Assembly (NCBI GenBank): GCA_905210855.1
Contig: CAJLYL010000025.1
Location: forward strand, 1-19,780
DNA length: 19,780 nt
Origin: an uncultured Clostridia bacterium
Lineage (GTDB): Bacteria; Bacillota; Clostridia; UMGS1810
Direction of reading: 5' to 3'
Positions 7,679 to 14,106 of the stretch are shown piece by piece. Under the pieces are notes generated by a model. That model saw only the letters and a program-made list of their open reading frames with translations. It had not been told where the DNA came from and searched no databases. The number at the start of each line of letters is the position of its first letter. The first letter of the stretch is position 1. The position numbers were made by a program, and so were the translations under genes.

Positions 7679-8358
7679 AAAAAATTCTTATAATCGAAGA
7701 TGACGCAAGCATTGCCGAGATAGAGCGCGACTATCTTTCCATGAGCGGCTACGAGGTCAGCGTTGCCGATAACGGCGACGACGGACTCAAAATGTATCTC
7801 GGCGGAGGCTTCAACCTTGTGATACTGGATCTTATGCTGCCCGGCAGGAGCGGATATGACATATTGGAGAAGATATCGGATACAAAGGAGATCCCCGTGA
7901 TTATAGTCTCTGCCAAGGATGAGGAGATGTCCAAGATAAAGGGGCTCAACCTCGGCGCGGACGATTATGTCACAAAGCCTTTCGGCATGGGCGAACTCGT
8001 GGCAAGGGTCAACAGGCTTATTAAATCGTATGAAAAATTTCGCGGCAGTGAGCTGAGCGGCACCGTCACGATACGCGGAGTCACTGTGGACGAACCCGGC
8101 AGACGCGTGTATGTGGACGGCACAGAGGTTATTCTCAAGCAAAAGGAATTTGATGTGCTGCTGTTTCTTATGAAAAATCCCAACCGTGTTTACAGCAAGG
8201 AGAGCATATTTGAGAGGGTGTGGGGATATGACGCACTGTCGGACGCGTCAACCGTCACGGTGCATATTGCGCGCATCCGCGAGAAGATAGAGAAAAATCC
8301 GTCCAAGCCCGAGTACATAGAGACTGTGTGGGGCGCAGGGTACAGATTTATAAAATAA
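7675..8358 (+). CDS. OmpR/PhoB-family response regulator
   Basis: A 227-residue DNA-binding regulator paired with the kinase just upstream (4-nt ATGA overlap). The receiver domain has the acidic pair D9-D10, phosphoacceptor D52 in VILDLMLPGRSG, S79 and K101 in TKPFG. The C-terminal winged helix covers about residues 130-227, with LKQKEFDVLLFLMKNPNRV, VYSKESIFERVWGYD, the recognition helix region SDASTVTVHIARIREKIE and the final hairpin ETVWGAGYRFIK. It probably controls the promoter with dyads at 3512-3542. Its stop codon lies within the shared palindromic terminator. Confidence 0.95.
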   Translation: MKKILIIEDDASIAEIERDYLSMSGYEVSVADNGDDGLKMYLGGGFNLVILDLMLPGRSGYDILEKISDTKEIPVIIVSAKDEEMSKIKGLNLGADDYVTKPFGMGELVARVNRLIKSYEKFRGSELSGTVTIRGVTVDEPGRRVYVDGTEVILKQKEFDVLLFLMKNPNRVYSKESIFERVWGYDALSDASTVTVHIARIREKIEKNPSKPEYIETVWGAGYRFIK

Positions 8359-8393
8359 AAAAAGCGGAGCGCTCCGCTTTTTTTATTTTATAA
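8348..8393. terminator. Bidirectional terminator, 46-bp perfect palindrome
   Basis: Two fully complementary 23-nt arms meet at 8370/8371 with no unpaired centre. The core is GCGGAGC/GCTCCGC (8364-8377), flanked by seven A on the left and seven T on the right, then TAAAAT/ATTTTA. In both directions a GC stem is followed by seven U, so it can stop transcription of the two-component unit from the left and of mntP from the right. The stop codons of both genes (8356-8358 and 8388-8390) are mirror positions inside it. Confidence 0.93.
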
Positions 8394-8963
8394 CGATATT
8401 ATCCCGAGGTGCTCCAAGAGTATTTTAACTCCTATGAGTATCAGCACTATTCCTCCGGCAATCTCAGCTTTTGTTTTGTATTTTGCGCCGAATCTGTTGC
8501 CGACTATCACACCGAAATATGATATGGCAAATGTGGTGAAGCCGATAAGACTTGCCGACGGAAGAATGTTGACGTCGAGACAGGCAAAGGTTATGCCTGC
8601 CGCAAGGGCGTCTATGCTTGTTGCCACGGCGAGCACGGCAATTTCCTTTATGTCTATTACGGCCGACGAACCGCTCTCGCCGTCATCGCCTCCGCTCAGG
8701 CACTCCCACAGCATTTTGCCGCCGATAAATGCCAGCAGCACAAAGGCTATCCAGTGGTCAAATTCTGTTATGTATTTTTCAAACCGCGTGCCGAGCAGCC
8801 AGCCGAGGGTAGGCATGAGCGCCTGAAAAAATCCGAAAAACAGGCTGAGAACAAGCGAATAACCGTGGTCAATCCTTCGCATGGACAATCCCTTACAGAC
8901 CGCTACGGCAAATGCATCCATGGATAATGCCACGGCAATTAAAATCAATTCATAGATACTCAT
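8388..8963 (-). CDS. mntP: Manganese efflux pump MntP
   Basis: A 191-residue, six-helix membrane exporter that lowers cytoplasmic Mn(II). The two duplicated halves each carry the family aspartate: SMDAFAVAVCKGLSMR with D16 and SIDALAAGITFA with D118, the residues known to matter in E. coli MntP. Length (about 188-190 in the family) and helix pattern fit, with a hydrophilic Gly/Asp-rich loop GGDDGESGSS in the middle. RBS AGAGGAG precedes the ATG. It has its own promoter with a dyad in the spacer. There is no room for the yybP-ykoY Mn riboswitch that often controls this gene. Confidence 0.95.
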   Translation of the reverse strand: MSIYELILIAVALSMDAFAVAVCKGLSMRRIDHGYSLVLSLFFGFFQALMPTLGWLLGTRFEKYITEFDHWIAFVLLAFIGGKMLWECLSGGDDGESGSSAVIDIKEIAVLAVATSIDALAAGITFACLDVNILPSASLIGFTTFAISYFGVIVGNRFGAKYKTKAEIAGGIVLILIGVKILLEHLGIISL

Positions 8964-8993
8964 TGTAAAACTCCTCTTTTTGTCATTCCTTAT

Positions 8994-9022
8994 ATAATAT
9001 CACAAATCGGGCGATTTATCAA
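8994..9022 (-). promoter_or_regulatory. mntP promoter with dyad operator
   Basis: On the minus strand TTGATA (9022-9017), a 17-nt spacer and TATTAT (8999-8994), ending about 30 nt before the ATG. The spacer holds a perfect dyad AAATCG-GG-CGATTT (9004-9017 on the plus strand), which also touches the -35 box. Placement between the two boxes suits a metal-responsive repressor, but it is not a match I can assign to MntR by eye. Confidence 0.65.
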
Positions 9023-9065
9023 TCTTTTTTAATGATTTTTTTGGATTTTTTTGCTGCTTTTGCAG

Positions 9066-9104
9066 ACAACGGCTGCCGTATATAAAAAATCGGCCAGCCG
9101 TTGT
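9066..9104 (-). other. Stem-loop after the sleB-like gene
   Basis: ACAACGGCT (9066-9074) pairs with AGCCGTTGT (9096-9104), and GCCG (9075-9078) with CGGC (9091-9094) after one bulged base. A second mini-hairpin CTGC-TTTT-GCAG lies at 9054-9065. They follow the sleB-like stop codon by 6 nt, but the minus strand beyond them is A-rich, not T-rich, so this is not a standard intrinsic terminator. Confidence 0.5.
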
Positions 9105-9110
9105 ATCATG

Positions 9111-9758
9111 CTAAAGATGAAAATTGTGATTTCCTATGGTGGTGTAATAGGTGCGGTTTCGCGCAATCCAGTTGTTTGTGGATTTTTGCGGATTGTAGAA
9201 GAACATCGAACCGCCGACGTTGTTGTATCCGTTTACCGCGGCTCTTGCCGCATTGAGCGAATCGGAGTTCGGCGTGTTGTATATCGCCCCGTTAACCGTC
9301 GGCTGATACTGCACGCCGTACTTTGTGTCAAATATGACTCCGTACACCGTGTTAGGGTAATCGCGGCTTTGCACACGGTTCAGTATGCAGTTTGCCACGG
9401 CAATTTTTCCCTCATAGCTTTCGCCCTGAGCCTCGGCGTGTACTATGCGCGCCAGCCAGTATATGTCGCCGTCGCTGTATTCCGAATAAAGCTTTTCGCG
9501 CGTTATGGGGCCGACAATACCGTCGGCGGCTATGCCGCAGTCGCTCTGAAATCTCATAACCGCGCTTTTTGTAATATTTCCGTAATATCCTGTTACCTCG
9601 TGATTGAAATAACCCTTGTTGCCGAGCGTTTGCTGAATCCTCGGCACCTCGCTGTGCCATGAGCCGAGGTATATCAGGTCTGCCACCGCCTCTGAATGGT
9701 GGGGCGCGGCTGTCATCAGTGTCACAATTAATGCCGGAATCAAAATAAATCTTTTCAT
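9111..9758 (-). CDS. sleB: SleB-like spore cortex-lytic enzyme / cell wall hydrolase
   Basis: A 215-residue exported peptidoglycan hydrolase. It has a signal peptide (about residues 1-24), a PG_binding_1 domain at about 34-90 (VPRIQQTLGNKGYF, GYYGNITKSAVMRFQ, GIAADGIVGPITREKL), and a Hydrolase_2 lytic transglycosylase domain at about 98-213. The latter starts WLARIVHAEAQGESYEGKIA with the putative catalytic E109 and ends with MFFYNPQKSTNNW and IGNHNFHL. Domain order is that of SleB, which cleaves muramic-lactam cortex during germination, although SleB of Bacillus is longer (about 250-305). RBS AGGAGGAG precedes the ATG. Its promoter looks like SigA rather than SigG, so a vegetative wall role is possible. 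Confidence 0.87.
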   Translation of the reverse strand: MKRFILIPALIVTLMTAAPHHSEAVADLIYLGSWHSEVPRIQQTLGNKGYFNHEVTGYYGNITKSAVMRFQSDCGIAADGIVGPITREKLYSEYSDGDIYWLARIVHAEAQGESYEGKIAVANCILNRVQSRDYPNTVYGVIFDTKYGVQYQPTVNGAIYNTPNSDSLNAARAAVNGYNNVGGSMFFYNPQKSTNNWIARNRTYYTTIGNHNFHL

Positions 9759-9799
9759 TTGTTTCTCCTCCTGTATTTTGTTGTGGGATTATGACATTG

Positions 9800-9828
9800 A
9801 TTATATTACAAAATTATTAAATTTTCAA
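9800..9828 (-). promoter_or_regulatory. Near-consensus SigA promoter of the sleB-like gene
   Basis: On the minus strand TTGAAA (9828-9823), a 17-nt spacer and TATAAT (9805-9800), about 40 nt before the start codon. Only one base of the -35 differs from consensus. Confidence 0.8.
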
Positions 9829-9872
9829 GCCGCGTTATCTGTGATTGACCGCCGCATAAACCAATAAAGGGC

Positions 9873-9928
9873 AAAAAAAGACAGGGAACCGCGGCAAATG
9901 CATAATATTGCGCAAAAATCCTCTGTCT
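9873..9928 (-). terminator. Intrinsic terminator of the rnr-smpB operon
   Basis: On the minus strand AGACAGAGGA (9928-9919) pairs with TTCCCTGTCT (9888-9879) with one mismatch, over a long AT-rich loop, and the right arm runs into seven T (9879-9873). It lies 24 nt after the smpB stop. No tmRNA gene follows smpB in the remaining gap before the sleB-like gene. Confidence 0.65.
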
Positions 9929-9951
9929 GTGGGTGATGTACCATGATTTTC

Positions 9952-10413
9952 TTATTGATTGTATTCCTTGATTTTTCGTGCCATGCTGCGCTTTGCGTCC
10001 TTTTCGGCTATGGATTGGCGCTTGTCATACAGCTTTTTGCCCTTGGCAAGCCCAAGTTCCAGCTTGATGTTGGAGCCGGAGAAATAGAGCCTGAGCGGTA
10101 TGAGGGCATAGCCCTCCTCCTTGAGAGTGCCGATGAGCTTGCGAATCTCATATTTGTGCATGAGCAGGCGGCGCGGGCGCATAGGGTCGCGGTTGAATAT
10201 GTTTCCCTTTTCGTAGGGGCTTATGTGCATCTGCTTTACATACACCTGCGCATTGTCTATGGAAGCATACGAATCCTTCATGTTCACCTGCCCCATGCGC
10301 AGGGATTTTACCTCCGTGCCGATAAGCTCTATGCCGCATTCGTATTTTTCCATGATGAAGTAGTCATGAAATGCTTTTTTGTTTTGTGCAATTACTTTTA
10401 TATTCTTTTCCAT
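9952..10413 (-). CDS. smpB: SsrA-binding protein SmpB
   Basis: A 153-residue cytosolic protein that binds tmRNA and delivers it to stalled ribosomes (trans-translation). Family landmarks are NKKAFHDYFIMEKYECGIEL at about residues 11-30, GTEVKSLRMGQVNMKDSYA, HISPYEKGN, and the tail with ALIPLRLYFSGSNIKLELGL, AKGKKLYDKR and a basic C-terminus RSMARKIKEY that would enter the decoding channel. Length is typical. AAGGAAGG lies just before the ATG, in the 14-nt gap after rnr. The rnr-smpB pair is a widespread operon and links rescue of ribosomes to decay of the faulty mRNA. Confidence 0.97.
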   Translation of the reverse strand: MEKNIKVIAQNKKAFHDYFIMEKYECGIELIGTEVKSLRMGQVNMKDSYASIDNAQVYVKQMHISPYEKGNIFNRDPMRPRRLLMHKYEIRKLIGTLKEEGYALIPLRLYFSGSNIKLELGLAKGKKLYDKRQSIAEKDAKRSMARKIKEYNQ

Positions 10414-10427
10414 AAAAAAACCTTCCT

Positions 10428-12530
10428 TTACTGTTCCGCAGGGTAAAAATCTATCTGCCTCAGGCTCGGGTTTGCGGCGGCGACTATGATGCGCACCTTG
10501 TCGCCGATTTTGTATATCTTTCCGCTGTGCTCGCCTATGAGGGTGTAGCTCGTCTCGTTGAAATGATAGTAATCATCTCTCATGTCGGCAAGGCGCACAA
10601 GCCCTTCTATGCCGTTTTCAAGCTCGGCAAAAAATCCGAACCCCGTCACGGACGATATTATCGCGTCATATTCCTCGCCGATGTGAGCGCACATAAACTC
10701 GGCTTTTTTCATGTCCTCGACCTCGCGCTCGGCTTGCATTGCGTTAATTTCCGCTTCGCTTGATTTTTCCGCAGCCGCCGATACGAACTTTGCATAGTGC
10801 TGTGCTCTTTCTTCATCCAATCTGCCGTTTATATATTCTTTTATTATGCGGTGAATGGCAAGGTCGGGATATCTGCGGATGGGTGAGGTGAAATGGCAGT
10901 AATATCTGAAAGCAAGCCCGAAATGTCCTTCGTTTGATTCGGAGTATTTCGCTTTCATGAGCGAGCGCAGCATAACCTTTGATATGAGCATTTCTCTATC
11001 GGTGCCGCGTATCTCGGCAAGCATCCGAGCAAACTCCATCGGGTGCGGTTCGCTGCCCTTTATGCGCATATTCATGTTGACAAGAAATGAATTGTAGTTT
11101 GCAATTTTGTCTGCGGACGGTTTTTCGTGAATTCTGTATATAAAGGGAATCTCAAGCCAGTAGAAAGCTTCTGCCACGGTGCGGTTTGCCATAAGCATGA
11201 ATTCCTCTATTATTCCGTGAGACGCTCCCGTGCGATATTTATATATATTCGTCGGTCTGCCGTTTTTGTCAACCTCTATTTTGGTCTCAGGGAAGTCAAA
11301 ATCTATGCTGCCCGATTTCTTCCTGTTTGCCTTGAGTATGTCCGCCAGCTCGCGCATCAGCAGTATATTGTCTTTTATGTCGGCATATTCGGCGCAGGTT
11401 TCGCTGTCTCCGCGGAGAATTTTTTCCACGTTTTCATACGTCATTCTGTGAGCGGTGGAGATTACTCCCTCAACAATTCTGTGTGACAAAAGCTCGCCGC
11501 CGCTGCTTATGTTCATCACTGCGGAAAGTGTCAGCTTGTCAGTGTGGGGATTTAAGCTGCAAATGTTGTTTGAAAGCTCCACCGGAAGCATGGGCACAAC
11601 TCTGTCGGTAAAGTATACGCTTGTTCCGCGGCGGAATGCTTCGGCATCTATGGGGGAGTTTTCCCTAACATAGTGGGTAACATCAGCTATGTGTACGCTC
11701 AGCTCATAGCCGCCGTCTGCGCGCTCAACGCACACCGCATCGTCAAGGTCTTTGGCGTCCGCACCGTCTATGGTTATGACGGTTTTGCGGCGAAAATCCT
11801 CTCTGCGCTTTATCTCCTCATCGGTTATGCCCGGAGTGAGGCTGCGTGCCTCGTCAATGACAGTCTGCGGAAATTCCTGCGATATTCCGTATTTTCTGAG
11901 CACACAGAGCACATCAACGCCGATGTCGCCGGCGTTTCCGAGAATCTCTGTTATCTCTCCCTCACATTTTTTGCCGCCGTCGCGCCATTTTGTGATTCTC
12001 ACAACCACCTTTTGCCCGTCCTTGGCATCGGCATTGTGCGATTTTGATATAAATATGTCGTCGCCTATCTTGGCGTCATCTGCAGTCACAAAGCCGAAGT
12101 TGCGCTGCTTGTGATATGTGCCGACCAACGTCTCGTGCGCATGGGTGATGATTTTTATTATCTTTCCCTCGGGGCGTTTGTCGTTTGACTTGGTGTGAGC
12201 CGTGCGCACAAGCACCGTGTCGCCGTCCATGGCTCCCTTGGTATCGTCCGGCGGTATGAATATATCGTCCTCGCCGTCGCGGCACACAAAGCCGAAGCCG
12301 CGCATCGTAGCGTCAAATCTGCCGGACACCACATCCGATGAATCCACTGCGATGTATCTGTTCTTGGACGACAGTATTATCTTACCCTCGGATTCCAGCT
12401 CGGACAGAATTGCGCTCAGCTCATCCATATCCGTTTTGGGTATTCCGAGCACTGCGGCAATGTCTTTCTTGCGCATGGGCACATAGTTTTCGTCATTTAT
12501 AAATTGTTTTATGGTTTCTTTTCTGTTCAT
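10428..12530 (-). CDS. rnr: Ribonuclease R
   Basis: A 700-residue processive 3'-5' exoribonuclease. From the N-terminus: a winged-helix-like segment (1-62, with VPMRKKDIAAVLGIPKTDMD), two cold-shock/OB domains (about 66-110 and 134-180, with RGFGFVCRDGEDDIFIPP and NFGFVTADDAKIGDDIFI), the RNB catalytic domain with TIDGADAKDLDDAV where D255, D261, D263 and D264 match the metal-binding aspartates of the family, HFTSPIRRYPDLAIHR near residue 555, and an S1 domain at about 620-698 with SVTGFGFFAELENGIEGLV. The Lys-rich tail of E. coli RNase R is absent. RBS GAGAGG precedes the ATG. No clear promoter was recognised upstream; an AT-rich dyad lies there. Confidence 0.97.
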   Translation of the reverse strand: MNRKETIKQFINDENYVPMRKKDIAAVLGIPKTDMDELSAILSELESEGKIILSSKNRYIAVDSSDVVSGRFDATMRGFGFVCRDGEDDIFIPPDDTKGAMDGDTVLVRTAHTKSNDKRPEGKIIKIITHAHETLVGTYHKQRNFGFVTADDAKIGDDIFISKSHNADAKDGQKVVVRITKWRDGGKKCEGEITEILGNAGDIGVDVLCVLRKYGISQEFPQTVIDEARSLTPGITDEEIKRREDFRRKTVITIDGADAKDLDDAVCVERADGGYELSVHIADVTHYVRENSPIDAEAFRRGTSVYFTDRVVPMLPVELSNNICSLNPHTDKLTLSAVMNISSGGELLSHRIVEGVISTAHRMTYENVEKILRGDSETCAEYADIKDNILLMRELADILKANRKKSGSIDFDFPETKIEVDKNGRPTNIYKYRTGASHGIIEEFMLMANRTVAEAFYWLEIPFIYRIHEKPSADKIANYNSFLVNMNMRIKGSEPHPMEFARMLAEIRGTDREMLISKVMLRSLMKAKYSESNEGHFGLAFRYYCHFTSPIRRYPDLAIHRIIKEYINGRLDEERAQHYAKFVSAAAEKSSEAEINAMQAEREVEDMKKAEFMCAHIGEEYDAIISSVTGFGFFAELENGIEGLVRLADMRDDYYHFNETSYTLIGEHSGKIYKIGDKVRIIVAAANPSLRQIDFYPAEQ

Positions 12531-12562
12531 GATTATTACCTCTCAGCTACTATTTTAACATC

Positions 12563-12595
12563 ATTTTCAAAAAAAAGATAGAGTTTTTTGAAAAT
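12563..12595. repeat. Perfect 12-bp inverted repeat between rnr and the DUF1015 gene
   Basis: ATTTTCAAAAAA (12563-12574) and TTTTTTGAAAAT (12584-12595) are exact complements around AAGATAGAG. The element lies 33 nt upstream of the rnr start and ends 2 nt before the -35 box of the divergent gene. It could be an operator shared by both directions or a hairpin in the rnr leader. Confidence 0.6.
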
Positions 12596-12597
12596 TG

Positions 12598-12626
12598 TTG
12601 AAATTTTTTATTCCTTCTGTTATAAT
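12598..12626 (+). promoter_or_regulatory. Near-consensus SigA promoter of the DUF1015 gene
   Basis: TTGAAA (12598-12603), a 17-nt spacer and TATAAT (12621-12626). The leader before the ATG is short, about 27 nt. Confidence 0.85.
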
Positions 12627-12659
12627 TAATATATTATTTGTGAAAGGCAAGATTATATT

Positions 12660-13991
12660 ATGACTTTTTTGAGGACAAACATACTTTTGCCGCACGACAG
12701 AAGCTCCGAGGCAATGCGCAAATGGAGCGTAGTCGCGTGCGATCAATATACATCCCAGAGAGACTACTGGCAGAACACGGCGGATTTTGTCGGCAGCGCG
12801 CCCTCGGCGCTGCGGCTTATTGTGCCCGAGGTGTATCTCAATGATGACGACATAGAAAAGAGAATTGAGGATGTCTCGCAAGCCATGAAGGCATACATGG
12901 ACAGCGGAGTGTTTGACGTTATAAAGGATTCATACGTCTATGTGGAGCGCACACTGTCAAACGGTGCGGTAAGGCGCGGCATTGTCGGCGCGGTAGACCT
13001 GGAGGACTACGACTATTCGCCGCAGTCGCAGACCAAAATCCGCGCAACGGAGGGCACCGTGGTGTCGCGTATTCCGCCGCGGCTTGCCGTCAGGATGAGG
13101 GCGGATATAGAGCTGACGCACATAATGATGCTCATAGACGACAGAGACTGTGAAATAATTGAGCCAAACAGTGCGCGCAAGGGCGAATTTGAAAAATTAT
13201 ATGATTTTGAACTTATGCACGACTCCGGAAAAATTGTCGGCTATCGAATGAGTGACGACGCGGCGGATATGCTTGACAAGCGCCTTGCGCTGCTTGAGGA
13301 CGCACGGGATTTTGAGAAAAAATACGGAGTTAAGGGCAAACCGCCGCTTGTTTTTGCCATGGGCGACGGAAATCACTCGCTCGCCACGGCAAAGGCGTAT
13401 TACGAATACGTCAAACAGACAATCGGCGAGGAGGCGGCTCGCGTGAGCCCGGCGAGGTACGCCCTGTGCGAGCTTGTCAATCTGCACGACGAATCGCTTG
13501 TGTTCGAGGCAATCCACCGTGTAATTTTCGGGGCGGACGCGCGTGATTTTATGGCGAAATTCGAAAAGGAATTTGACGTATCATATGCCGATACTGCAAA
13601 GGGGCAGAGTTTTTATCTTGTGACGGAGGACGGCAGAAAAAAGGTGACCGTCGCCAATCCGAGCGAAGTGCTCACCGTGGCGACCGTGCAGGGATTTATC
13701 GACAGATATATTGAAGCGCACGGCGCAAGTGTGGACTATATCCACGGCGAGGATGTTGTGGAGAAATTATGCGCTGAGGGCGGCAATGTCGGCATTATTC
13801 TGGAAGCAATGGACAAAAACGACCTGTTCCGCTCGGTGATTCTTGACGGCGCGCTGCCGCGCAAGACATTCTCCATGGGCGAGGCTTGCGACAAACGGTT
13901 TTATGTTGAGGCAAGGGTCATAAACGACGGCAGCGACGGGCACCTTACGTCAGGTGCGGCGTGCAGCATCGGTGTAATCGGCGGCAAGTAA
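12660..13991 (+). CDS. DUF1015 family protein
   Basis: A 443-residue cytosolic protein of the conserved but uncharacterised DUF1015 family. Visible hallmarks are WSVVACDQYTSQRDYW (22-37), LRLIVPEVYL (51-60), RRGIVGAVDLEDYDYS, and FAMGDGNHSLATAKAYYE with GDGNH at 235-239, which resembles a nucleotide or phosphate site. From memory, members in other Clostridia often sit beside serine biosynthesis genes (serA, serC); that context is missing here and the gene stands alone on a strong promoter. The RBS is weak or distant (AAAGG, about 13 nt before ATG). No alternative start looks better. Confidence 0.9.
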   Translation: MTFLRTNILLPHDRSSEAMRKWSVVACDQYTSQRDYWQNTADFVGSAPSALRLIVPEVYLNDDDIEKRIEDVSQAMKAYMDSGVFDVIKDSYVYVERTLSNGAVRRGIVGAVDLEDYDYSPQSQTKIRATEGTVVSRIPPRLAVRMRADIELTHIMMLIDDRDCEIIEPNSARKGEFEKLYDFELMHDSGKIVGYRMSDDAADMLDKRLALLEDARDFEKKYGVKGKPPLVFAMGDGNHSLATAKAYYEYVKQTIGEEAARVSPARYALCELVNLHDESLVFEAIHRVIFGADARDFMAKFEKEFDVSYADTAKGQSFYLVTEDGRKKVTVANPSEVLTVATVQGFIDRYIEAHGASVDYIHGEDVVEKLCAEGGNVGIILEAMDKNDLFRSVILDGALPRKTFSMGEACDKRFYVEARVINDGSDGHLTSGAACSIGVIGGK

Positions 13992-14057
13992 TTTGCAGAC
14001 CGTTTCATGGCGTATGTTATTTTTTGCCAAGGCAGGCATACTTACGGCTGCTGTCGC

Positions 14058-14085
14058 TTGTCAAAATACTGTGCCTTGTGATAAT
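14058..14085 (+). promoter_or_regulatory. Probable promoter of the GH3-gltX operon
   Basis: TTGTCA (14058-14063), a 16-nt spacer and GATAAT (14080-14085) with an extended -10 TG at 14077-14078. The 115-nt gap after the DUF1015 gene contains it. No T-box sequence is seen, although gltX lies downstream. Confidence 0.55.
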
Positions 14086-14106
14086 TGTACACGAAAGGAT
14101 AAATTT

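Noticed and set aside
8964..9050. yybP-ykoY manganese riboswitch before mntP
   Set aside because: The leader after the promoter is only about 30 nt, too short for the aptamer.
9051..9662. 203-codon plus-strand ORF opposite the sleB-like gene
   Set aside because: Shadow frame; the minus strand carries intact PG-binding and Hydrolase_2 domains.
9759..9951. tmRNA (ssrA) gene downstream of smpB
   Set aside because: The gap is under 200 nt and is filled by a terminator and the sleB promoter; no tRNA-like ends or tag peptide were seen.
13992..14106. T-box riboswitch controlling gltX
   Set aside because: No TGGNACCGCG-like T-box sequence and no long structured leader with terminator; the space is only 115 nt and holds a promoter.
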